Of a stretch of DNA of 64,000 bases, positions 21,142 to 33,100 are shown piece after piece. The notes beneath the pieces were generated by a model. The model was given only the letters and a program-made list of their open reading frames with translations. It did no database searches and was not told the DNA's origin. Numbering within the stretch: position 1 is the stretch's first letter; each line of letters opens with the position of its first letter. Origin of the DNA: Cinclus cinclus (taxonomy: Eukaryota > Chordata > Aves > Passeriformes > Cinclidae); the NCBI RefSeq assembly GCF_963662255.1, contig NC_085082.1:744001-808000 (forward strand). Reading direction: 5' to 3'. Made by a program: the position numbers and the translations under genes.

Positions 21142-24100
21142 GTCCAGTAACCGCCTCTCCCGAGCGCTTTCTCTGTGTGGCTGGGGGTCGGTCCGGCTCG
21201 CCGGACCAGGTTTGGGGAGGGGGCGGCGGGAGGGAAGGGTGAGGGGAGGGGAGGGGGGGGGGGCAGGCAGGGCCAAGGGGCTGAGGGGGGGCGGCCTGTG
21301 GGGAGGGGGCTCGGGGGGCTCTGAGGAGGAGGAGGAGGAGGAGGAGGGTGAGGAAGGGCCTATGGGGGAGGGGGGGTGCTGTGAGGAAGGGCCTGAGGGG
21401 GATTTGGGTGTTGGGGGTGGGGGGGATTCGTGAGGAGGAGGAGGAGGAGGAGGAGGGTGAGGAAGGGCCTGAGGGGGATTTAGGGGAGGGTCCTGAGGAA
21501 GAGGAAGGACATGAGGGGGATTTGAGGGGGGTGAGGAAAGGCCTGAGAGGGATTTGAGGAGGAGGAGGAGGAGGAGGAAGGGCCTGAGGGGGATTTAGGT
21601 GGGGAGGGGATCCTGAGGAGGAGGAAGAGAGTGAGGAAGAGGAGGAGGAAGAGCCTGAGGAGGATTTAGGTGGGGAGGGGATCCCGAGGAGGAAGAGGAG
21701 GGTGAGGAAGGCCCTGAGGGGGATGGGAGGAGGAAAAGGAAGAACCTGAGGGGGATTCTTTGGAAGACGAGGAAGGGCTTGAGGAAGAGGAGGAGGGTGA
21801 GGAAGGCCCTGAGGGGGATTTGGGTGGGGAGGGGATCCTGAGGAGGAGGAGGAAGGGCTTGAGGAAGAGAGTGAGGAAGAGGAGGAGGAAGAGCCTGAGG
21901 AGGATTTAGGTGGGGAGGGGATCCCGAGGAGGAAGAGGAGGGCGAGGAAGGCCCTGAGGGGGATTTGGGTGGGGAGGGGATCCCGAGGAGGAGGAGGAGG
22001 AGGAGGAAGGCCCTGAGGGGAATTGGAGGAGGAAGAGGAGGGTGAGGAAGAAGAGGAAGAGAGGGGTGAGCCCGGGGGGGGCTCTGAGGGGAGGAAGAGG
22101 AGGGGTGAGAGATTTAGGTCAGTTTTGGGGGGGGTGGTTCCTTTTTAGAGAAAATAAAAATTAATTTTTAGGGTATTTAATTTGGGGGGAGTTAAGTTTA
22201 GAAAAAGTTAAAATTAATAATTTTTAAGATACTCATTTTGAGGGAGCAATTCCTCTAGAAAAAGTTAAAATTAATGTTTAGGGTATTTAATTTTGGGGGA
22301 ATTAGTTTAGGAAAAGTTAAAATTAATGTTTAGGGTATTTAATTTTGGGGGAATTAGTTTAGGAAAAGTTAAAATTAATGTTTAGGATATTTAATTTCGG
22401 GGGAATTAGTTTAGAAAAAGTTAAAATTAACGTTTAAAGTATTTAATTTGTGGGGAGTTAGTTTAGAAAAAGTTAAAATTGATCTTTAGGATGTTTAATT
22501 TGGGGGAGTTTAGGAAAAGTTAAAATTAATTTTTAAGGTATTTAATTTGAGAGATTAATTCCTCTTTAGGAAAAGTTAAAATTATTTTTTTTTCCTGTGG
22601 GGGTTTAATCCCCTCCTTTAGGGGATTAATTTTGGGGGGGGGGTTAGTTCCTCTTTAGGGAAAATTAAAATTTGCTTTTTTTGGGGGGAGGTTTCACCTC
22701 TTCCAGAAGATTTATTTTTTAGGGTGGTTAGTTCCTTTTTCAGGTAAACCAAAAACTCATTTTTTTTTGGGGGGGGGGCGTGTTTAACCAATTTTCAGGA
22801 GATTCAAATTCTCTTTTTTTGGGAGATTTTAACTCTTGGATGAGTTCAGCTCCTTTTTCCTTCCATGGGGGGGGATCTTGTTGAATTTTTGGGGGATTTG
22901 GGGTTTTTTTTGGGGGGTTTTTGTGCCACTTTTAGGGAATTTAATTTATTTTTTTAGGGATATTTAGGTACTGTGGGGTTAACTCCTATTTTGTTTTTTT
23001 TTTTTAAGCTCCATTTTTGGGGGATTTCACCCCTTTTTTGGGGGGGGATTGGTTCATAATTATTCCTTTATTCCTTCATTAAAATTCAATTTATTTCTTT
23101 AAATTCTCCCCTAAATCAGGATCAGGGTTTAAAATGTTCCAAAAATCTCCAAATCTGCCTCCAAAATATTTTTTTTAATTTTTTTTTTTTTTTTTTGGTG
23201 ACATTTCCCCACCAGAACTCGGAGCTGGTTTTTGGGTTTTTTTTTTGTATTTTTGTTTTTTTGTTTTTTTAATTTTAGTTTAATCCAAATAACGTGAGAA
23301 AAACAGGGAAAAAAAAGGAAAATCAGGGAATTTTGGGAGTATTTGTAGAGAAAAAAGGTAAATTCAGGGAGATTTTTTAGGGGAAAAAAGGTAAATTCAG
23401 GGAGATTTTTTTTAGGGGGAAAAAAGGTAAATTCAGGGAGATTTTTTTTAGGGGGAAAAAAGGTAAATTCAGGGAATTTTCAAAGTATTTGAAGGGAAAA
23501 AAAAGGATAAATCTTGGGGATTTAGTTATTTTTTTAAAATAAAAATAATAAAATAAGGGAATTTTGGGGGTCTTTTTAGGGGAGAAAAAAATGAAAAATT
23601 CAGGGAGTTTTGGGGTGTTTAAAAAAATGAAAAAAGGGAATTTTTTAGGAGAAAAAGAAATTCAGGGAGTTTTGGGGTGTTTAAAAATGAAAAAAAGGGA
23701 ATTTTTTAGGGGAAAAAAAAGAAAAATTCAGGGAGTTTTGGGGTGTTTAAAAATGAAAAAGGGAATTTTTTAGGGGAAAAAAAAGAAAAATTCAGGGAGT
23801 TTTGGGGTGTTTAAAAATGAAAAAGGGAATTTTTTTAGGGGAAAAAGAAATTCAGGGAGTTTTGGGGTGTTAAAAATGAAAAAAGGGAATTTTTTAGGGG
23901 AAAAAAAAGAAAAATTCAGGGAGTTTTGGGGAACTTTTAGGGGGAAAAAAACCAAATTAAGGGAAGTTTGGGAATTTTACTTTAAAAAAAAAAAAAACTT
24001 GAGGGATTTTGGGGAGTTTTGGTGAAAAAAAAACAAAACTAAACCCAAATCCAGGGAATTTTGGGGAGCTGGGATTTATTTCCGTGTGGGTTCAGGGTGG

Positions 24101-27100
24101 GAAAAAAGGAAAAAAAAAAAAAAATGGGAATTTTGTGAATTTTTGGTGCCTTTTCCCCCCCTTCCTCTCCTTCTTTTTCCCTTGATTTCTTCCCCACCAT
24201 TCCCGAGTGTAAAAATCCATAAAAAATTCTCCCAGTGTGTCCCAAACCAAGCAGAATTCCCAAAAATCCCCTCCCCACCCCCCAAAAAAAAAAAAAAGTC
24301 ACAAAAGCACACAAATCCCCTCCCCCACCCCCCCCCAAAAAAAAAAAAAAGGAAAAAGAGGAAAAAAAAAAAAAAGGGGAAAATTCCAGGTGAAAACAAC
24401 AACAACAAAAAAGAAACAAAACAAAACAAAAAAAATAACAAGGAAAAAAAAAAACCCAAAAAATTCCAACCTGGAAAAGGAATTTCCACACACACAAAAA
24501 AAAAAAAAAAAATTAAAAAGAACAAAAAAAGTGGAAAAGTTGGTGAAAATCAGTGGGAAAAAAAAAAGTGAAAATGGTTGAAAAAAGCTGAAAACCAACA
24601 ATAAAAAAACAACAAAAAAAACCCCAACAAAAAAAACCCCCAAAAGAAACAAAAAATTCCAACCTGGAACAGGAATTTCCACACACAGAAAAAAAAAAAA
24701 AAATTTGAAAAAGTGGAAAAGTTGATGAAAATCAGTTTAAAAAAAAGTGAAAATGGTTAAAAAAATATAAAAAAAAAAAACAAAAAAAAACCCCAAAAGA
24801 AACAAAAAATTCCAACCTGGAACAGGAATTTCCACACACAAAAAAAATTAAAAAGAACAAAAAACGTGGAAAAGTTGGTGAAAATCAGTGAAAAAAAAAA
24901 AGTGAAAATGGTTGAAAAAAGGTAAAAACCAACAACAAAAAAACCACAAAAAACCCCAACAAAAAAACCAACAAAAAAAAACCCCCAAAAATTCCAACCT
25001 GGAAGGGGAATTTCCACACACACAAAAAATAAAATCAATTTAAAATAAAAAGTGGAAAAGTTGGTGAAAATCGGTGAGAAACAAAAAGTGGAAATGGTTA
25101 AAAAAGGTGAAAAGCAGCAACCAAAGGTGACAAACGCCTCCCTGCCCCATCCAGGTGTGCCCCAGGTGTGCCCCAGGTGTGTCCCGGGTGTGCTCCAGGT
25201 GTGCCCCAGGTGTGCCCCAGTTGTGCTCCAGGTGTGCCCCAGGTGTGCTCCAGGTGTGCCCCGGGTGTTCCCCAGGTGTGCCCCAGTTGTGCTCCAGGTG
25301 TGCTCCAGGTGTGCCCCGGGTGTTCCCCAGGTGTGCTCCAGGTGTGCCCCAGGTGTGCTCCCAGTGTACTCCCAGTGTGCCCCAGGTGTGCCCCAGGTGT
25401 GCTCCCGGTGTGCCCCAGGTGTGCTCCAGGTGTGCTCCCGGTGTGCCCCAGGTGTGCCCCAGGTGTGCTCCAGGTGTGCTCCCGGTGTGCTCCAGGTGTG
25501 CCCCGGGTGTTCCCCAGGTGTGCCCCGGGTGTACTCCAGGTGTGCCCCAGGTGTGCTCCCGGTGTGCCCCAGGTGTGCTCCAGGTGTGCCCCAGGTGTGC
25601 CCCAGTTGTGCTCCAGGTGTAGTCCAGGTGTGCCCCGGGTGTTCCCCAGGTGTGCTCCAGGTGTGCTCCAGGTGTGCCCCAGTTGTGCTCCCGGTGTGCC
25701 CCAGTTGTGCTCCCGGTGTGCCCCAGGTGTGCTCCAGGTGTGCCCCAGTTGTGCCCCAGGTATGCCCCAGTTGTGCCCCAGGTGTGCCCCAGGTGTGCTC
25801 CAGGTGTGCCCCAGTTGTGCCCCAGGTGTGCCCCAGGTGTGCTCCAGGTGTGCCCCAGGTGTGCTCCAGGTGTGCCCCAGGTGTGCTCCAGGTGTGCCCC
25901 AGGTGTGCTCCAGGTGTGCCCCAGTTGTGCCCCAGGTGTGCCCCAGGTGTGCCCCAGGTGTGCTCCAGTTGTGCTCCCGGTGTGCCCCAGTTGTGCTCCA
26001 GGTGTGCCCCAGTTGTGCTCCAGGTGTGCCCCAGGTGTGCCCCAGGTGTGCTCCAGGTGTGCTCCAGGTGTGAATTCTGCCCTTTCCAACCCCCAAAACA
26101 ATTCCCGTTTTCCCCTGGAAAAAAAATCCCCACAAAATTCCAAATTTTCCTCCCAAAAAACCCCCCAAATTCCCATTTTTTCCCCTAAAACCGCCACAAT
26201 TCCATTTTTAATCCCCAAAATTCCATTTTTAATCCCCACAATTTCATTTTTAATCCCCAAAATTCCATTTTTAATCCCCACAATTCCATTTTTAATCCCC
26301 ACAATTTCATTTTTAATCCCCAAAATTCCATTTTTAATCCCCACAATTTCATTTTTAATCCCCACAATTCCATTTTTAATCCCCACAATTTCATTTTTAA
26401 TCCCCAAAATTTCATTTTTAATCCCCACAATTCCATTTTTCATGTCCCAAAAATGATCTGAAATCCCAATAATTCCATTTTCAGTCTCCCAAAAGCGATC
26501 TAAAACCCCCCGAATTTCACTTTTAACCCCCATAATTTTATTTTTTAACAACACAATTCCATTTTTAATCCCCACAATTCCGTTTTGAATGTCCCAGGAA
26601 TGATCTAAAATCCCAATAATTTCACTTTCCCCCCCCAAATTCCATTTTTTTACCCCCACAATTCTATTTCTAACCCCTATAATTCCATTTTTAATCCCCA
26701 CAATTCCACTTTCAATGTCCCAGGAATGATCTGGAATCCCAATAATTCCATTTCTAACCCCAATAATTCCATTTCTCCCCCCAATAATTCCATTTTTCCC
26801 CCCAATAATTCCATTTCTAACCCCAATAATTCCATTTCTAACCCCTATAACTCCATTTTTCCCCCAATAATTCCATTTTTACCCCATATATTTCCATTTC
26901 TCCCCCCAATAATTCCATTTCTAACCCCAACAATTCCATTTTTCCCCCCAGGGAGGACGGAGAGCTGGAGGAAGGCTGATATAAAACCCCAATAATTCCA
27001 TTTCTAACCCCAATAACTCCATTTCTCCCCCCAATAACTCCATTTTTACCCCATATATTTCCATTTTTCACCCCAATAATTCCATTTTCACCCCAACAAT

Positions 27101-30100
27101 TCCATTTTTCCCCCCAGGGAGGACGGAGAGCTGGAGGAAGGCTGATATAAAACCCCAATAATTCCATTTCTAACCCCAATAATTCCATTTTTACCCCATA
27201 TATTTCCATTTCTAACCCCAATAATTCCATTTCTAACCCCAATAATTCCATTTTTCACCCCAATAATTCCATTTTCCCCCCAGGGAGGACGGAGAGCTGG
27301 AGGAAGGCTGATATAAAACCCCAATAATTCCATTTCTCCCCCCAATAACTCCATTTTTACCCCATATATTTCCATTTTTCACCCCAATAATTCCATTTCT
27401 AACCCCAACAATTCCATTTTTCCCCCCAGGGAGGACGGAGAGCTGGAGGAAGGCTGATATAAAACCCCAATAATTCCATTTCTAACCCCAATAATTCCAT
27501 TTTTCCCCCCAATAATTCCATTTTTCACCCCAATAATTCCATTTCTAACCCCAACAATTCCATTTCTAACCCCAATAATTCCATTTTCCCCCCAGGGAGG
27601 ACGGAGAGCTGGAGGAAGGCTGATATAAAACCCCAATAATTCCATTTCTAACCCCAATAATTCCATTTCTAACCCCAATAATTCCATTTTTCCCCCCAGG
27701 GAGGACGGAGAGCTGGAGGAAGGCTGATATAAAACCCCAATAATTCCATTTCTAACCCCAATAATTCCATTTCTAACCCCAATAATTCCATTTCTAACCC
27801 CTATAACTCCATTTCTCCCCCCAATAACTCCATTTTTACCCCATATATTTCCATTTTTCACCCCAATAATTCCATTTTCACCCCAATAATTCCATTTTTC
27901 CCCCAGGGAGGACGGAGAGCTGGAGGAAGGCTGATATAAAACCCCAATAATTCCATTTCTAACCCCAATAATTCCATTTCTAACCCCAATAATTCCATTT
28001 CTAACCCCTATAACTCCATTTCTCCCCCCAATAACTCCATTTTTACCCCATATATTTCCATTTTTCACCCCAATAATTCCATTTCTAACCCCAACAATTC
28101 CATTTTTCCCCCAGGGAGGACGGAGAGCTGGAGGAAGGCTGATATAAAACCCCAATAATTCCATTTCTAACCCCAACAATTCCATTTTTCACCCCAACAA
28201 TTCCATTTCTAACCCCAATAATTCCATTTTCCCCCCAGGGAGGACGGAGAGCTGGAGGAAGGCTGATATAAAACCCCAATAATTCCATTTCTAACCCCAA
28301 TAATTCCATTTCTAACCCCAATAATTCCATTTTCCCCCCAACAATTCCATTTCTAACCCCAATAATTCCATTTTTCCCCCAGGGAGGACGGAGAGCTGGA
28401 GGAAGGCGAGCTGGAGGACGACGGCGCCGATGAAATCCCGGACCCTTCTCATTCCCGCTGCCGTTCCCGGCGCTCCCGCTCGCGCCGCTCGCGATCCCGG
28501 TCTCGCTCCCAGTACTCCCAGTACTCCCAGTACTCCCAGTGCCGCTCCCAGTGCCCGGCCCGGCGCGAGCGTCACCGCAGCGGCTCCGAGGAGGACAAAG
28601 CTCACCGCAGGCTCAAGAGGAAACGTCGCAGGGAACGGGATCGGGATCGGGATCGGGACCGGGACCGGGACCGGGACAGGGACAGGGACAGGGACAGGAG
28701 GAGGGCCAAGAAAAAAAGGAAATCCAAGCACAAGGTGGGAATTCCCGATGGGTTTTTATAGCGGGCAAATCCCACGGGGGTTTGTTGGGGCTGGGGTTTT
28801 TTTGGGGTTTTTTTTGCTTTTTTTTTGGGTTTTTTTTTTTTTTTTTTGGGGTTGGTTTTTTTAAATGTCGTAAAAAAAATAATTGTCCTGAAATTCCCTT
28901 AGAGCTGCCCTCAAATCCCGTGAAAAATCCATTTATTTTTTTTAGAATTCTAATCCCAAAATCCCGTGAAAAATCCATTTATTTTTTAGAATTCTAATCC
29001 CAAAATCCCGTGAAAAATCCATTTATTTTTTAGAACCCTAATCCCAAAATCCCGTGAAAAATCCATTTATTTTTTAGAATTCTAATCCCAAAATCCCATG
29101 AAAAATCCATTTATTTTTTAGAACCCTAATCCCAAAATCCCGTGAAAAATCCATTTATTTTTTAGAATCCTAATCCCAAAATCCCGTGAAAAATCCATTT
29201 ATTTTTTTGGAATTCTAATCCCAAAATCCCGTGAAAAATCCATTTATTTTTTTGGAATTCTAATCCCAAAATCCCGTGAAAAATCCATTTATTTTTTAGA
29301 ATCCTAATCCCAAAATCCTGTGAAAACCCCACAAAAATTCCATTAAAAATGCCATAAAAATTCTATTAAAAAATTCCATAAAAGGTACCCTGAAATTCCC
29401 TTAGAGCTGCCCTCAAATCCCGTGAAAAATCCATTTATTTTTTTTAGAATTCTAATCCCAAAATCCCGTGAAAAATCCATTTATTTTTTAGAATTCTGAT
29501 CCCAAAAATCCCGTGAAAAATCCATTTATTTTTTAGAATCCTAATCCCAAAATCCCGTGAAAAATCCATTTATTTTTTTGGAATTCTAATCCCAAAATCC
29601 CGTGAAAAATCCATTTATTTTTTAGAATTCTAATCCCAAAATCCCGTGAAAAATCCATTTATTTTTTAGAATCCTAATCCCAAAATCCTGTGAAAACCCC
29701 ACAAAAATTCCATTAAAAATGCCATAAAAATTCTATTAAAAAATTCCATAAAAGGTACCCTGAAATTCCCTTAGAGCTGCCCTCAAATCCCGTGAAAAAT
29801 CCATTTATTTTTTTGGAATTCTAATCCCAAAATCCCGTGAAAAATCCATTTATTTTTTTGGAATTCTAATCCCAAAATCCCGTGAAAAATCCATTTATTT
29901 TTTAGAATCCTAATCCCAAAATCCCGTGAAAAATCCATTTATTTTTTTGGAATTCTAATCCCAAAATCCCGTGAAAAATCCATTTATTTTTTAGAATTCT
30001 AATCCCAAAATCCCATGAAAAATCCATTTATTTTTTAGAATCCTAATCCCAAAATCCTGTGAAAACCCCACAAAAATTCCATTAAAAATGCCATAAAAAT

Positions 30101-33100
30101 TCTATTAAAAAATTCCATAAAAGGTACCCTGAAATTCCCTTAGAGCTGCCCTCAAATCCCGTGAAAAATCCATTTATTTTTTAAGAATTTTAATCCCAAA
30201 ATGCCCTGAAAACCCCGTGAAAAATGCCATTAAAAATGCCATAAAAATTCCATTAAAATGCCATAAAAATTCCATTGAAATCCCATAAAAATGCCACAAG
30301 AATTCCATTAAAATTCCATTAAAAATGCCATAAAAATTCCATTAAAATGCCATAAAAATTCCATTGAAATCCCATAAAAACGCCACAAGAATTCCATTAA
30401 AATTCCATTAAAAATGCCGTAAAAATTCCATTAAAATGCCATAAAAATTCCATTGAAATCCCATAAAAACGCCACAAGAATTCCATTAAAATTCCATTAA
30501 AAATGCCATGAAGATCCCCCTGAAATTCCATTAGAGCTCCCCTCAAATCCCATGAAAAATCCATTGTTTTTGGAATCCTTATCCCAAAAATTCCAGAAGA
30601 GTGACATAAAAACTCCATTAAAATTCCATTAAAAATTCTGCATAAATTCCATAAAAATTCCCCTCGAACTCATCGAAAATCCTTTTTTTTTTTTTTACCA
30701 TTCCGATCCCAAAATTCCATTTAAAAATTCCCCTCAAATCCCATGAAAAATCCATTTTTTAGCCTCTCAATGCGTTAATGCCGGAATTCCATGGAGATTT
30801 CCTGAGGGAAATTCCAAATCCAATTCCAAATCCCCCACCCTTTGGAATTTGCAGCGCCCGGTTTCGTCCAGCGAGGAATTCTCGGATTTCAGCGACGGCT
30901 CCGAGCCCGGGCCCGGGGAAAAAGGGCCCAGGAAAGCCCGGGAGCACAGCCCGGGACACGGGGTGAGAACTGGGAACGGGGACTGGGGGGCACTGGGAGG
31001 GACTGGGAGGGACTGGGGACGGGGACTGGGGACGGGGACTGGGGGGGACTGGGAGGGACTGGGGACGGGAACTGGGGACGGGGACTGGGAGGGACTGGGA
31101 GGGACTGGGAGGGACTGGGGACGGGAACTGGGGACGGGGACTGGGAGGGACTGGGGGGGACTGGGAGGGACTGGGGACGGGAACTGGGGACGGGGACTGG
31201 GGGGGACTGGGAGGGACTGGGGACGGGAACTGGGGACGGGGACTGGGGGGGACTGGGAGGGACTGGGGACGGGAACTGGGGACGGGGACTGGGGGGGACT
31301 GGGAGGGACTGGGGACGGGAACTGGGGACGGGGACTGGGGGGGACTGGGAGGGACTGGGGACGGGAACTGGGGGGGACTGGGGGGGACTGGGGGGGACTG
31401 GGGACGGGAACTGGGAACGGGGACTGGGGGGGACTGGGGGGGACTGGGGACAGGAATTGGGGACGGGAACTGGGGGGGACTGGGAGGGACTGGGAGGGAC
31501 TGGGGACGGGAACTGGGGACGGGGACTGGGGGGGACTGGGAGGGACTGGGGACAGGAATTGGGGACGGGAACTGGGGGGAACTGGGAGGGACTGGGAGGG
31601 ACTGGGGACGGGAACTGGGGACGGGGACTGGGGGGGACTGGGAGGGACTGGGGACGGGAATTGGGGACGGGAACTGGGGACAGGGACTGGGAGGGACTGG
31701 GGACAGGAATTGGGGACGGGAACTGGGGGGGACTGGGAGGGACTGGGAGGGACTGGGGACGGGAACTGGGGACGGGGACTGGGGGGGACTGGGAGGGACT
31801 GGGAGGGACTGGGGACAGGAACTGGGGATGGGGACTGGGGGGCACTGGGAGGGACTGGGAGGAACTGGGGACGGGAACTGGGGACGGGAACTGGGGGGGA
31901 CTGGGAGGGACTGGGAGGGACTGGGGACAGGAACTGGGGATGGGGACTGGGGGGCACTGGGAGGGACTGGGAGGAACTGGGGACGGGAACTGGGGACGGG
32001 AACTGGGGGGGACTGGGAGGGACTGGGAGGGACTGGGGACAGGGACTGGGGATGGGAACTGGGGGGAACTGGGAGGGACTGGGAGGGACTGGGGACAGGA
32101 ATTGGGGACGGGAACTGGGGGGAACTGGGAGGGACTGGGAGGGACTGGGGACAGGAACTGGGGATGGGAACTGGGGGGAACTGGGAGGGACTGGGAGGGA
32201 CTGGGGACAGGAACTGGGGATGGGAACTGGGGACAGGAACTGGAGGGACTGGGAACAGGGACTGGGGACAGGAACTGGGAACAGGAACTGGGAACAGGAA
32301 CTGGGAGAAACTGGGGGGTACTGGAGGGGACTGGGGGGGACTGGGACCGCAGGAACGGGGCGGGTGTCCTGCGGGCAGGAACTGGGGGGGAACTGGGAGT
32401 ACTGGGAGTGGGACTGTGGGAACAGAGCGTGAGTTGTACTGGGAGTACTGGGAGTAACTGGGAATAACCTCCCTCATGAGCTGCATTGTGGAGATCCCAA
32501 CCCATCCCATTCCCAGTGCTCCCAGTGCCCTCCCCAGCGCTCCCAGTGTCCTCCCCAGTGCTCCCAGTGCCCTCCCCAGTGCTCCCAGTGTCCTCCCCAG
32601 TGCTCCCAGTGCCCTCCCCAGTTCTCCCAGTGCCCTCCCCAGCGCTCCCAGTGTCCTCCCCAGCGCTCCCAGTGTCCTCCCCAGCGCTCCTAGTGCCATT
32701 CCCAGTTCTCCCAGTGCCCTCCCCAGCGCTCCCAGTGTCCTCCCCAGCGCTCCCAGTGCCATTCCCAGTTCTCCCAGTGCCCTCCCCAGTTCTCCCAGTG
32801 CCCTCCCCAGTTCTCCCAGTGCCCTCCCCAGCGCTCCTAGTGCCATTCCCAGTTCTCCCAGTGCCCTCCCCAGTTCTCCCAGTGCCCTCCCCAGTTCTCC
32901 CAGTGCCCTCCCCAGCGCTCCTAGTGCCATTCCCAGTTCTCCCAGTGCCATTCCCAGTTCTCCCAGTGCCCTCCCCAGTGCTCCCAGTGCCCTCCCCAGC
33001 ACTCCCAGTGTCCTCCCCAGCGCTCCCAGTGCCCTCCCCAGCGCTCCCAGTGCCATTCCCAGTGCTCCCAGTGCCATTCCCAGTTCTCCCAGTGCCCTCC

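Noticed and set aside
25040..26701. Thr/Pro/Gly/His-rich open frame on the minus strand, 553 codons
   Set aside because: An 11-base repeat without stops; no start context, splice signals or family resemblance.
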